48,577 nucleotides of DNA. It comes from an uncultured Oscillospiraceae bacterium (lineage in GTDB: Bacteria; Bacillota; Clostridia; Oscillospirales; Oscillospiraceae). Positions 15,612-25,272 of the stretch are shown piece by piece; the stretch's first letter is position 1; the number at the start of each line of letters is the position of its first letter. The position numbers and the translations under genes were made by a program. The notes beneath the pieces are model-generated. The model was not told where the DNA came from and searched no databases. It saw nothing but the letters and a program-made list of their open reading frames with translations. Location of the stretch: contig CALWOF010000004.1 of NCBI GenBank assembly GCA_944382995.1, forward strand, positions 1 to 48,577, given 5' to 3'.

Positions 15612-18600
15612 TCACAGGGGCGGAAAAACGGCAAACGGGGAGAATTTCAACAGCGACAGGTCCTTCACCAGGGGGTACTTTTCCCGGTACAGGCGGAAGC
15701 CCTCTCCGTACACGTCATCCCGGGCTGCCAACAGGCGCTCCTGCCGCTCTGCGTAGAAAGTCTCTCCCATCTGATAGAGGAACTGAACCGCTGCCCAGGC
15801 GGCCATTCCCTCATAGACAATCTCCCGGTTGCGGTCCTCGCCGTAAAGACGGCGGATCTCACCATCATTCCAGTTCAGATACTGCCAGATATGGGTCATC
15901 TCGTGAACTATGGTGTCAATGGCCGCCAGGCGGGGGCTGCCATTTTCAATCAGCAGGCTATAGTGTCCGCCTTTCCGCTGGGCGAAGCCCAGGACCCGTG
16001 CCGCGACTGCCGTGCTGGGGCGGAAGATCTGCCCCGCCCCCCGGGCTACGGTCCTGGCATCTGTCATTCCCACCCGGATCGGGACCTGATAGCGGATATT
16101 GTAGAAGCCCTCCATCATGTCCAGGACCCGGTAGAACAGTTCCTGAAAATCCTCCACCGTGGTGATGGCGCTGGCGGAGCAGTCGTTGCAGCGGATCCGG
16201 CCATCGTTGAGCCGCTCATAGCTGACGCCGCTGAGGGGCGCCTGGCAGAAGTCACAGTGGTTGGCGGTCTCCAGATCCAGTTCGGTCTGCTCCATGGCCG
16301 CCCGTTTCCGAGCCTGGGTCAGGGCGCTGTTCCCGCAGCCCCGCACCCGGAGATACCGGTGCAGATCCTCAATCCGGAGCCGGCCGTCAATCTCCTCAAA
16401 TCCGAATTTGAGGTAGCACTCCTTCTGATACCGGGTCTTTTCCACCGGCGTGACGCCGGCGGCGTCAAAGGCGTCTTTCAGCCAGATGTCGTCGTCCGGC
16501 ATCCCTTCGCCCTCAAAGATGTCCGTTCCGTCGATATGGACCAGGTCCGCGTCTGCGTCATCCTGCGGCTCCGGGCCATTGTTCTCACGCTTTTCCGCTT
16601 CCGCGTCCGGCTGATCGTCTTCGGCAGGAGAGACGGTCCCTGCGCCTTCCGCTGCGGAGCCATTCTGATTCTCCAGGTCGAACTCCGCTTCTCCGGCAGG
16701 GCTGTCCACCTGCGGCAGCGGCCCGCCGTTCTTCTCCGGCTGCTCCTCCAGGGCGTAGTCCTCGGTCTCTGGCTCAGGCATTTCCGCGGGCTCTGGGTCC
16801 TGGGTGGGGGACTGCGCTGTTGGGACTGGCCTGTCAACCGCAGGCTCTGGCTCCCGATGGGTGAACAGGGCCCGAATCCGCTCCGCCATTTTGAGGAAGC
16901 GGCTGCGCCGGATGGCCTGGTCCGCCGGGAGCTTTACATCCCCCATCACCGGGTCTGCCCGCTCCGGCTCCCGCATTTTCTCAAAGTGCCAGTCCAGGAA
17001 ATCCGCCACGATCTCCAGCAGCTGGGGCAGGTTGCGGGTCACAGCGTCCAGCAGGCCCAGGTCGATGTCACTGTCCTCAATCACATAGATGCATGCATCG
17101 TCGTCCACACCCTCCAGGGTGTAGACCATGTAGTTGAGCATCCCGTCGATGTCCGCCGGCCGCTTGGCCGTCACGGCCAGGTATTGCCACGCGCTGGGGA
17201 AAACCGAGCGGAAGATCTCGGAGAGCAGCAAGCAGAGGGTAAAGCGGATCTTGTCGTCCGTATCCGGCAGGCGGATCCGCAGCACATCCTTGTTCCGGTA
17301 CTGCCGGTCGTAGTTCCGGGCACGGGGATCGTTGTCGAAGCGCACCTCCCTGGCCAGACGCAGGTCATGGTTGTCCCGCAGTTCCAGATAACCGGAGGTC
17401 ACAACTGAAAAGCTGCACCGGAGGATCGTAGTCTCCACATCCATGACCTCCCGGGAGAATACCACCTCCGGCTCCTCCGGCGTGGAGAAGCGGTATGTGC
17501 GGATCTGGCGGTAATATCTGCGGGCCGTGTAGAGATCCGAGGCCCGGCGCAGGATGATCCCGCTCTCCGGGGAGATCATCCGCACCTCGTAGTACTTGCC
17601 GTCATAGGTCACGAACTGCCCGGGCAGGATGGTCTGTGTCACATGCCCGAACATCCTGGCATCAATGTACGCGCTGTCTGGCGTCTCCTCCTCCACGATG
17701 TAGTAGGCGTTTTTCAGCGAGGCGGCAAAGTACCTGTCAAAGTCCGCCCGCGAAATGCCGTAGCAGCTGCTGGTACGCGGGATGACGGGGTCCGTCTCAT
17801 CAGTGACGGTCTTGATTTCCAGCACCGCGCTGTCTGCAAAGGTGTATGTCCGCAGCAGCCGGCTCAGGGTCTCAAAGGTGTTTTCCCTGCCGCAGCCTGC
17901 CAGCCGCAGCTCCTCCGCCGCCTCCGCCTCCGAAACCGGGCGGATGGCCATGAGGATCACCAGCTTCAGCAGGGTATTGCGCTCCGTCTTTGCGTAGTCA
18001 GGGACCAGGGAGGGAATCGCATTGGGATTGGAGAAAAACATCTGCTGGTTGCAGCGCATGTAATCCCGCAGCAGGTAGTTCTCGGAAAGAACGTTGACAA
18101 ACACCTGGTCTTTCCCGCGGGAGAGGAACGCCCGCATCATGCTGAAGAGACTGCAGAACTCGTCCTCCGCGATGATGAACTGCTCTTTCCGGGCGGCAGA
18201 GCTCCAGAGGCCGGGGACAAAACGAATCTTCTCGTAGAGGCTCTTCTGCTGAGCAGGCAGATTCATATACCGGCAGAGGGTGGCATAGTGCTGGCCCGCG
18301 ATCCATTTCAGGTCCCGCAGGGGCGCTTTGGTCTCACCGTACCATGTGACCTGCGGAATCTGGTTTTTCACCGCGGCGGCAGCCAGCTCCAGGCCGTTGC
18401 CCAGAAAACGGGTCTGCTTGTCAAAGAGCCGCTGGCGCATAAAATCGCCGTCCGCATTCCAGGCCATCCCCGTATAGGTACACCGGGGAACCGGCATGGC
18501 CGTCACATTGGTGATCTCCGTGTGGAGCAGGTGGGACATGGTGTCCACCAGCCCGTCTGTATAGCGGTCACAGATGCAGTACACCGGCGAGCTGTCGTAG

Positions 18601-19838
18601 CGGCAGATCTCCTCTGTCAGGATACTCAGGCCAATCTGCCCTGTATTGATCATGAGAGACGGCTCCAGCAGCAGAACAAACTCCGTCTCGCCGAAGAAGG
18701 GGCGGTTGGCCGCCAGTACCTCCACGTCGTACATCTGCCGGAAGCTCAGGACACCCACCTCGCAGTCCGGCGCCTCCTTGTCCAGTTCCCGCACCCGCCA
18801 CATGGAGCGCAGGTGGGAGTAGTCCCGCAGTAGCTCTGTCAGCCAGGTCACAGCATCCCGGCCGGTGGAGCTGCGGGCGGCCACCACCAGGCATTTCTTC
18901 CCCCGCAGCAGGGTGTTGACCACCGGCAGCGTCAGATAGCTGCCCAAGTCCCGGTAGAACGGGTTGAAAAATACAACGCTCTTCCCCCGCATCATAGTGG
19001 CGGCCGCCTGGACGCAGTCCGCGTCAAAGATCTCCCGGCTGTCCCGGGTGAGGAAGTACTTCGCAGTGTTCCGCACCGCCGCATCCTCAGATCGCTCCAT
19101 CTCCTTGAGGAGCTGGGTGGTGCCCTGCCGGGCGGAGAATTCGCACCCGGTGTGGGAGGCCAGCATCTGGGGAGCAAACAGCTTCTCATAGATCTCCCGG
19201 ATCCGGTAGTAATTGCCCTCTCTCCGGGCATCCGCCTCGTCCCCCATCACGGTGTGGGCGAACTCCTCCCGGGTCTGGCCGCCCAGAAAATGCCGGATCT
19301 CCAGAAGCACCGTCAGGGCCGCGCAGGGAAATGCATAGATCCAGACAGCAGACTCCGGACCGCAGATCCAGGTGGCCGCCAGCAAAACCGTGCTCACTCC
19401 AGCGGCGCAGTAAACGAACACCCGCATAATGCCCCGGAAGCCCGCCCAGCGCCTCTGCAGGAACCACTGGCCGTAGGTCTCGTCATACTCATAAAAGCCC
19501 GCGGCCACCGATTCCATCCACTGGTGGTCCTTCCCCTTGGCGGCGATTATGGGGCGCGCCACACACTTGACTAGCAGAAAACCAATCATCAGCAGGACGT
19601 TGAGCATCAGAATGTCCCCGTTTGTCAGGAACTCCTGCTGACAGAGGCTCTGGGCCCAGTCCCGCCGGAGGGAGAGTACCACCGCGGCGATGGCCCCATA
19701 TACCAGCGCCACCACGGGCAGTGGGGCCTGCCTTCCGCGGCAGTCCCGCCTGCAGTTGACCAGCGTCTCCAATCCGCAGAGGAGTGCGAGGGCGCCCAGA
19801 GTCACTGCCAGCTTGATCCAGTTATCTTGCGTCATCAT
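15612..19838 (-). CDS. Membrane protein with helicase-like middle and C-terminal LIM-like/DA1-like zinc peptidase
   Basis: A 1408-residue protein. Five hydrophobic segments lie at about 7-27, 38-57, 74-94, 128-150 and 155-175. The middle (about 270-700) contains 'SVVFFNPFYRDLGSYLTLP', 'CLVVAARSSTGRD' and 'FVLLLEPSLM', an order that recalls a degenerate superfamily 2 helicase; this is tentative. Residues 1030-1130 are an acidic low-complexity linker. C1195-x2-C1198-x18-C1217-x2-C1220 is a LIM-like zinc site, followed by a zincin core H1312-E-M-T-H1316 with E1343 ('YEGMAAW') as third ligand. Zinc ribbon plus this peptidase is the layout of DA1-type peptidases. The gene starts inside the end of the upstream gene (17-base overlap) with GAGAGGAG before the ATG. 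A role in processing substrates or machinery of the secretion-like cluster is inferred. Confidence 0.75.
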   Translation of the reverse strand: MMTQDNWIKLAVTLGALALLCGLETLVNCRRDCRGRQAPLPVVALVYGAIAAVVLSLRRDWAQSLCQQEFLTNGDILMLNVLLMIGFLLVKCVARPIIAAKGKDHQWMESVAAGFYEYDETYGQWFLQRRWAGFRGIMRVFVYCAAGVSTVLLAATWICGPESAVWIYAFPCAALTVLLEIRHFLGGQTREEFAHTVMGDEADARREGNYYRIREIYEKLFAPQMLASHTGCEFSARQGTTQLLKEMERSEDAAVRNTAKYFLTRDSREIFDADCVQAAATMMRGKSVVFFNPFYRDLGSYLTLPVVNTLLRGKKCLVVAARSSTGRDAVTWLTELLRDYSHLRSMWRVRELDKEAPDCEVGVLSFRQMYDVEVLAANRPFFGETEFVLLLEPSLMINTGQIGLSILTEEICRYDSSPVYCICDRYTDGLVDTMSHLLHTEITNVTAMPVPRCTYTGMAWNADGDFMRQRLFDKQTRFLGNGLELAAAAVKNQIPQVTWYGETKAPLRDLKWIAGQHYATLCRYMNLPAQQKSLYEKIRFVPGLWSSAARKEQFIIAEDEFCSLFSMMRAFLSRGKDQVFVNVLSENYLLRDYMRCNQQMFFSNPNAIPSLVPDYAKTERNTLLKLVILMAIRPVSEAEAAEELRLAGCGRENTFETLSRLLRTYTFADSAVLEIKTVTDETDPVIPRTSSCYGISRADFDRYFAASLKNAYYIVEEETPDSAYIDARMFGHVTQTILPGQFVTYDGKYYEVRMISPESGIILRRASDLYTARRYYRQIRTYRFSTPEEPEVVFSREVMDVETTILRCSFSVVTSGYLELRDNHDLRLAREVRFDNDPRARNYDRQYRNKDVLRIRLPDTDDKIRFTLCLLLSEIFRSVFPSAWQYLAVTAKRPADIDGMLNYMVYTLEGVDDDACIYVIEDSDIDLGLLDAVTRNLPQLLEIVADFLDWHFEKMREPERADPVMGDVKLPADQAIRRSRFLKMAERIRALFTHREPEPAVDRPVPTAQSPTQDPEPAEMPEPETEDYALEEQPEKNGGPLPQVDSPAGEAEFDLENQNGSAAEGAGTVSPAEDDQPDAEAEKRENNGPEPQDDADADLVHIDGTDIFEGEGMPDDDIWLKDAFDAAGVTPVEKTRYQKECYLKFGFEEIDGRLRIEDLHRYLRVRGCGNSALTQARKRAAMEQTELDLETANHCDFCQAPLSGVSYERLNDGRIRCNDCSASAITTVEDFQELFYRVLDMMEGFYNIRYQVPIRVGMTDARTVARGAGQIFRPSTAVAARVLGFAQRKGGHYSLLIENGSPRLAAIDTIVHEMTHIWQYLNWNDGEIRRLYGEDRNREIVYEGMAAWAAVQFLYQMGETFYAERQERLLAARDDVYGEGFRLYREKYPLVKDLSLLKFSPFAVFPPL

Positions 19839-21759
19839 ACAACTCCTCTCGCACAATGTGCAGTCTGCTGATGAATCCGAATGGCGCCTCCGCAGTGTCG
19901 CCGGTGGTGTTGACGGGGACGCTGTAGCTGGCCTGGTGCTCGAACGTATACAGCGGATTCTCCTGGGGCGGAATCTCCGTATCAAACGCCAGGTCCTCGT
20001 CGAACTCCGTTGCGTCAAAGTTCACCGGGAGATAAAACGCCGTGCTCCAGATCTTCAGTTCCTGCTGGAATGCGTTCAGCGCCGCCAGGTGGTTCTGCTT
20101 GTAGAACTGGGCCTCGTCCCGGAGAAAGCGCTTGCGCCGCATGAGAGAGAGATACGAACTGCCATGGATATAGGAGGCAATACTGCCCATATACCGGGAA
20201 AACAGCGAGGTGCTCTCTGACACTCGGGTCATAGCCGCCCCCAGAAAGCTGTTGAAGCCTCCCAGCCGATCCCGCAGCCGGTTTCTCTGCACCAGCAGGG
20301 CCAGCACCTCTGCCAGGGCGAAAGCACCCGCCCCTGCCAGCGACGCGGCAAGCACCGCCTGCCAGGAGCCCCATCCCTGCCGGCCATACAGCACAGCGGC
20401 TGGGAGAAGGCTCAGGGCAAACGTGCCGGCGGCGATGCCGAGGCCCCAGACGGCGCCGCGGGTGGTGACCCGCTCCAGAAGCGTGTCCTGCACGCCCTTC
20501 TCCAGCGCCGCGAGCCGTTCCAGATCCGCAGACTCGCCGCAGGGAAGCTGCTCCCGCAGGTCCAGAATGGAGCCGTAGAGCTTGTCCAGCTCCCCGGTCA
20601 AATCCTCCGTCTGAAACGCGTCCAGGGGCGAGACCTCCGCGTCCGTATAGCGGCAGTAATGCCGCACCCTGTCTGCAGTCTGGTCCAGCGCCCGCTCCGC
20701 GCAGGTGTTCATGCTCTCCAGCGCGTCCTCTGCGGCTGTGCGCATCTCCCGCCACTGCTCCATGTCAGAGGTGCCGGTCCTCGCCGTCAATTTGAATGCG
20801 CCGGGCTTGGCGAAACACTCCTCCCGGCGGGGCAGCTTCAGCACCACCGGCGCCTCCAGGCGATAGTCCGGCAGCACAGGCTGCTGCTGGTCCTTCTTCT
20901 GGATCTCCCGCTGGATGCTCCTGGTGATGAAGCGGCGGGCGTTGGCAGTCCTGTTGGCGCATTCCTGCACCGTGGCGCACATCTTCTCCCTGTCAAAGTC
21001 CACGTCGATCCGGTGGAGCCGGTAGGCCTGCAAGGTATTGGGCTCGATCTCGTTCAGGGCCAGAAGCAGCACGGCGGTCCAGACCCTGAACAGCGCGGCA
21101 TCCCTCTGGACGGGTCCCTGGCGGTCCACCTCCAGGAAGGTGAACCGGCAGTTGCTGGGGTAGCCGTTCCGCTTCCAGAAAGCGGAGCTGTCCGTCTCCC
21201 GGGACAGCTGCCAGACCTTTTTCTCCCCTTCCCCCCTGACATTCCGCCTTGTCCGCAGAGAGACCAGGATGATCTCCTCCGGCGGCCGGCCATAGAAGTG
21301 GTATTTTTCGCTCAGCGCCTGGTAGGCCGCCTCATCCTCCGGATTTACCTTCGGCCGGTAGACCATGCGGGGAGCCTTGTTCTCCTCGGTGATCATGTCG
21401 CATTCAAAGTCCATCTGCGGGGCAGGCACGCCCCCCAGCATCTGCGTCAGCCGCACGAGGGGCACGGGGTTTTCCCGAATGCGGGCCTCCGGAACGGCGT
21501 TATCCAGGAAGTCATAGGGGTTAGCGGGAGAGGCAGGAAAGGTCTCCCCATCGTCCTCCAGACGGACGATAATGGCCCGCCACTCCTCCCTGCCGCCTGT
21601 GACATCGTAAATCTCCGGGATGACCGTATCAATCGTCGTGCCGGACTCCATCCACAGGCAGGTCCCGACCCTGCCGGTGCTGATGGCCTCCAGAAAGAGG
21701 GGGCGGAACTCGTGGAAGGAGTCCATTGTTTTTTGATTCTGGATCAGGACAGAGTACAT
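19822..21759 (-). CDS. Two-TM membrane protein of the type VII-like cluster
   Basis: A 645-residue protein with a large soluble N-terminal region (1-434), two adjacent membrane segments (about 435-459 and 466-490) and a 155-residue soluble C-terminus. Helices before the membrane pair ('ERLAALEKGVQDTLLERV') look coiled-coil-like. I do not recognise the family. The start is the ATG with GAGGTGG upstream; GTG three codons earlier is the alternative. It lies 39 bases after the tubulin-like gene and overlaps the next by 17 bases, so it is in the operon. It could be the cytosolic platform or channel part that holds the soluble ATPase, by analogy with EssB/EccE-like proteins. Confidence 0.7.
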   Translation of the reverse strand: MYSVLIQNQKTMDSFHEFRPLFLEAISTGRVGTCLWMESGTTIDTVIPEIYDVTGGREEWRAIIVRLEDDGETFPASPANPYDFLDNAVPEARIRENPVPLVRLTQMLGGVPAPQMDFECDMITEENKAPRMVYRPKVNPEDEAAYQALSEKYHFYGRPPEEIILVSLRTRRNVRGEGEKKVWQLSRETDSSAFWKRNGYPSNCRFTFLEVDRQGPVQRDAALFRVWTAVLLLALNEIEPNTLQAYRLHRIDVDFDREKMCATVQECANRTANARRFITRSIQREIQKKDQQQPVLPDYRLEAPVVLKLPRREECFAKPGAFKLTARTGTSDMEQWREMRTAAEDALESMNTCAERALDQTADRVRHYCRYTDAEVSPLDAFQTEDLTGELDKLYGSILDLREQLPCGESADLERLAALEKGVQDTLLERVTTRGAVWGLGIAAGTFALSLLPAAVLYGRQGWGSWQAVLAASLAGAGAFALAEVLALLVQRNRLRDRLGGFNSFLGAAMTRVSESTSLFSRYMGSIASYIHGSSYLSLMRRKRFLRDEAQFYKQNHLAALNAFQQELKIWSTAFYLPVNFDATEFDEDLAFDTEIPPQENPLYTFEHQASYSVPVNTTGDTAEAPFGFISRLHIVREELYDDAR

Positions 21760-21798
21760 TGAAACCACCTCACAAGTTCTGCGCGGCCGTCCACCTCG

Positions 21799-24700
21799 TC
21801 AAATGCTCAGTTCCCGTGCCTTTGCCTGGACGGCCTTGGCGTCCCGGGCTAGTCCCAGGTCCTCAAACGCCTTGGCAATGATGCTGCAGGTCCGGCTGAA
21901 CAGGTAGTCCTGGTAGATGTTCTTCCCGCCGAAGGTCTCCTGTGCCATATCGGCCAGGAAGAGCTCAAACTGCTCCCGGAGGATGGTTCCCATAGCCTCC
22001 GGCAGTTCCTTGGCTGAGCAGAAGTGCAGCAGCGACTTCCGGATCTCGGAAATCTCAGCCTTCAGGATCTGCAGCACGCTCTCCTCATAGTACTGCTCGG
22101 ACTTGATGGATTTCTTCATCAGGACGGGGATGTCAAACACACTGCGGACCTGCCTGCCGTCAGCCAGGGGGTATTCCCGGATCCGGAAAGACTTCAGACA
22201 GCTGACCAGCAACCCCTCCTCCAGGGGGATTCCCTTGTCCACATCCGCCGTGGTGAGGAAGGCGATCCGGTCCAGAACCCGGGTCACCAGTTCGGGATAG
22301 ATCGCAAAAGCATCCAGCACCTCATAGAGATGGTCGCAGGGCGTGCCGTTGGACACCACCAGGACGTCCGAGCCGTCGTCCATATCCAGGTCGTCTACCT
22401 TGAGACGGTAGGCTTTCCGATCCGCGCCCACGTCGAACAGATCCACATAGTCCCCCAGAAGGCCCCAGAAAAACGCGGCGTAGATCCGCTGCTCCTGCCG
22501 GGCCTGATTGCTCTCATCCAGATCGGGCATCTTGGTCACAATATGCCACCAGCGGTCAATGTGCGGGGTAATCGCCTTGCTGCGGTGGGCCTCCGGGTGG
22601 ATCATCTCGATCAGTTCAAAATAGGCCTTGTAGTACTCGCCGCCCTCTCTGGTGGAGGTCACGGACCGCTCCGGCGGGGCGAATTTGCTCAGATCATTGG
22701 CCCGCAAGCCGTAAATGGACTGGTAGAATAGGATCATATTCTTGGAGATATCGTCGTCCTCCACGCCCCCGGCATTTTTCAGTTCCTTCCCCACCAGCTG
22801 TGAGCGGTAGGAACCGTCGTGGGGATCCAGGCAGGAGTTAAACGCACATGCGTAGATGGGCTGGCGCTCCTCACCCAGGGGCTTTTCAATGAAGGGGCAG
22901 GAGAGGGCACGGGTAGAGCGGATAGCCTTGCGGACATATTCCTCCACCATGGCGCCGTCATACTCACTCTGCTCATACCGGGCCTCGGCCTCCAGGGCGG
23001 TGAGGATATCCATATCCACCACATCGCCGTAGACGCTCATGAGGGACTTCTTGAAGTAGCCCAGGATCCCCGCCTCAAAAATCTCATTGAAATAACTGTT
23101 GTTCTGGGGCTTTGAGGTCAGCATGGAATATCTGCGGACCTTGCTGTAGATATCCTCCGCCAGCTGGCTGTCAATGGTGAGGGCGCTGCCGGTGTAGGGC
23201 AGCTGGGTCGTCATCTCCTGCAGGCACTTCACAGACGCGCAGACATAGCGGGCCGTGGTGCCCTTGGTGTGCTCATATTTCTTGGCGATGTTGGCAATCC
23301 GCTTCTCAATGGTGGCCACCCGGGCATCAAAGGACATAAAGAAGCTCTGGAACGCCGTGCACAGGCTGTTGACGTAGTCAATTCCCTCTTCCAGCACCAG
23401 GGCCATCACCGAGTTGACACGGTACTCGTTGGCCTTTGCCATATAGCTGGTATAGGCGGACTTGAGATCCTGCTGGTCGCCGGTGAGCTTTCCGGTCAGC
23501 TTGTTGACGATTGACAGCTTCCGCTCCGTCAGATTCTCCACCGTCTCGACCTCGTCGGTGTTCGGATTGTCAAAGTGTGCGGCAGAGAACCCCTCAAACA
23601 GCTTGATCGCGTCGCGGTTTTTGCCGTCGATGACCATTTTTTCCGCCTTCATCAGCTCCAGGGTCTTGTACAGGAAGTAGCGCACGGCGTTGGGATGGAT
23701 GAACTTCCCCTCGCTGTCCCGCAGATAGGTCTCCAGCCGGTGGGCCAGCTTGTCCGTCGTCACGGTGTCGCTGGGTGCCTTGAACATGGTGTACGCCACG
23801 GTGTGGGCGGTGTCCTCACTGCGCTTGACAATCATCGCCCGGTACTTCTCGATCTCGTGATATGCCTCCTGGAAGGGCTCCCAGGAGTCCTTGCCGCCCT
23901 CCAGGCTGGCAATCAGCGTCATGGCCTGCTGCTTCTGGGCATCCAGGTCGCTCTGGCCGGAGGACTCGTCCCGGGTGATCTTGGCCATCAGGGCAGCCAC
24001 GTACTCCGTCCACTTTTCGGAGACCTTGGTCAGGCCGTCATCGTCAAAAATGGTGCAGGCATTCACAATGGACCTGGCAAACGGGTCCTTGTTGTTGGCC
24101 ATGGACTCCACTGTGGTGATGTAGTTTGTGGCGGGGTTGGCATCCTGCACGCTGATCCCCTGGGCCCGCATAGTGGCGTTTCGGCGGCAGAGCTCCTTGT
24201 ACATATTGTCGAACACCAGCCACTGCCTGGACACGCACTCCTTGGCCCAGTTCAGCGCAATGTACTCCTTGACGTCATCCACGGGGTAGATCAACATGGA
24301 GGAACCTGCGCCCGCATAGCGGTTCCTGCCCCGCTCCGCGCACAGACGGCGGATCGTATTGTCCTCTGAGGAGTTGCTGCGCTTGTTCATGGGGCCGATG
24401 GACTGGGCATAGATACAGTTGGCCGCATGATCCAGGTACTGGTTGAAGGAGTTGAGCTTGCTGCCCTCGGAATTCTGTGCGTCAAACAGGAAGCAGAAGT
24501 CATAAGGGCGGACATCATACTGGTCATATCCGCTGGAGCCCACCCGGGGGAACTCCATTTTGACAGAGTCGTTGTAGCAGATGGGCAGGGTGGCGTCACC
24601 CTTCATCAGGAAGGCGTCCAGTTCCCGCAGGGTGGCATAGGCGTTGCTGCGCAGACTGTTCCGCTCTGCCTGGCCAGGGATGACCTCATCAAAGACCTCC

Positions 24701-25251
24701 GGCAGGATGAAGAAGCCCCGGGTGATGTTGGCGCTCTGGCGGAAATGGGTGGCCAGGTAATTCTTGATGTACAGGGCCACCGGCAGGATCAGCCCGGAGC
24801 CGGTGCCGCCGGCCAGGGAGCTGACGATGATGACCCGCAGGGCCTGCTCGGACTGCCCCTCCTCCAGCTTGTAGAGGTCCTGGATCGCCTCGTGAAGCTG
24901 TTCCATCTTGCCGGCCCGCAGGGCTGTGTCAAAGGCGAGGCGGGAGATGGCCCGCACCTGGCCGGCGCCCTCTGTCAGGGTCTTGCTGTTCAAGATGGCG
25001 TTCACCGGGAACCAGGTGTCCCGCGCATGGGTGTCGATGTTCAGGTACTCGCCCACGGACAGCTTGGTAGACGTCTGGATGATCTTGATAAACGGATTCG
25101 CCCGCTGAATATCCCGCAGCTCGTTGATATCCGTGTCAAATACCGCAAAGCCAAGATGGTCCCTCTGTTCGTCGCTGACAAGATCGGATACCCGGCACAC
25201 GATCTTTGACCCCGTACCGCCGAGGCCTACTAGCAATGTGGGAGCGATCAT
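21799..25251 (-). CDS. Tubulin/FtsZ-like GTPase (Tubulin_2-type)
   Basis: A 1150-residue protein with a tubulin-superfamily GTPase head. The first loop reads 'LLVGLGGTGSK' (residues 6-16), the second strand 'FAVFDTD' (35-41), and the tubulin signature G148-G-T-G-S-G153 lies in 'VSSLAGGTGSGLILP', all in the expected order and spacing. The remaining 900 residues are mainly helical, far longer than FtsZ or tubulin, and without membrane segments. Such proteins are known as tubulin-like domain proteins of unknown role, often near VWA and FtsK-type genes. GGAGGT lies eight bases before the ATG. Second gene of the operon, 21 bases after the VWA gene. It may polymerise or act as a GTP switch for the machine. 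Confidence 0.85.
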   Translation of the reverse strand: MIAPTLLVGLGGTGSKIVCRVSDLVSDEQRDHLGFAVFDTDINELRDIQRANPFIKIIQTSTKLSVGEYLNIDTHARDTWFPVNAILNSKTLTEGAGQVRAISRLAFDTALRAGKMEQLHEAIQDLYKLEEGQSEQALRVIIVSSLAGGTGSGLILPVALYIKNYLATHFRQSANITRGFFILPEVFDEVIPGQAERNSLRSNAYATLRELDAFLMKGDATLPICYNDSVKMEFPRVGSSGYDQYDVRPYDFCFLFDAQNSEGSKLNSFNQYLDHAANCIYAQSIGPMNKRSNSSEDNTIRRLCAERGRNRYAGAGSSMLIYPVDDVKEYIALNWAKECVSRQWLVFDNMYKELCRRNATMRAQGISVQDANPATNYITTVESMANNKDPFARSIVNACTIFDDDGLTKVSEKWTEYVAALMAKITRDESSGQSDLDAQKQQAMTLIASLEGGKDSWEPFQEAYHEIEKYRAMIVKRSEDTAHTVAYTMFKAPSDTVTTDKLAHRLETYLRDSEGKFIHPNAVRYFLYKTLELMKAEKMVIDGKNRDAIKLFEGFSAAHFDNPNTDEVETVENLTERKLSIVNKLTGKLTGDQQDLKSAYTSYMAKANEYRVNSVMALVLEEGIDYVNSLCTAFQSFFMSFDARVATIEKRIANIAKKYEHTKGTTARYVCASVKCLQEMTTQLPYTGSALTIDSQLAEDIYSKVRRYSMLTSKPQNNSYFNEIFEAGILGYFKKSLMSVYGDVVDMDILTALEAEARYEQSEYDGAMVEEYVRKAIRSTRALSCPFIEKPLGEERQPIYACAFNSCLDPHDGSYRSQLVGKELKNAGGVEDDDISKNMILFYQSIYGLRANDLSKFAPPERSVTSTREGGEYYKAYFELIEMIHPEAHRSKAITPHIDRWWHIVTKMPDLDESNQARQEQRIYAAFFWGLLGDYVDLFDVGADRKAYRLKVDDLDMDDGSDVLVVSNGTPCDHLYEVLDAFAIYPELVTRVLDRIAFLTTADVDKGIPLEEGLLVSCLKSFRIREYPLADGRQVRSVFDIPVLMKKSIKSEQYYEESVLQILKAEISEIRKSLLHFCSAKELPEAMGTILREQFELFLADMAQETFGGKNIYQDYLFSRTCSIIAKAFEDLGLARDAKAVQAKARELSI

Positions 25252-25272
25252 GATCTTTACCTCCTAAAAAGT

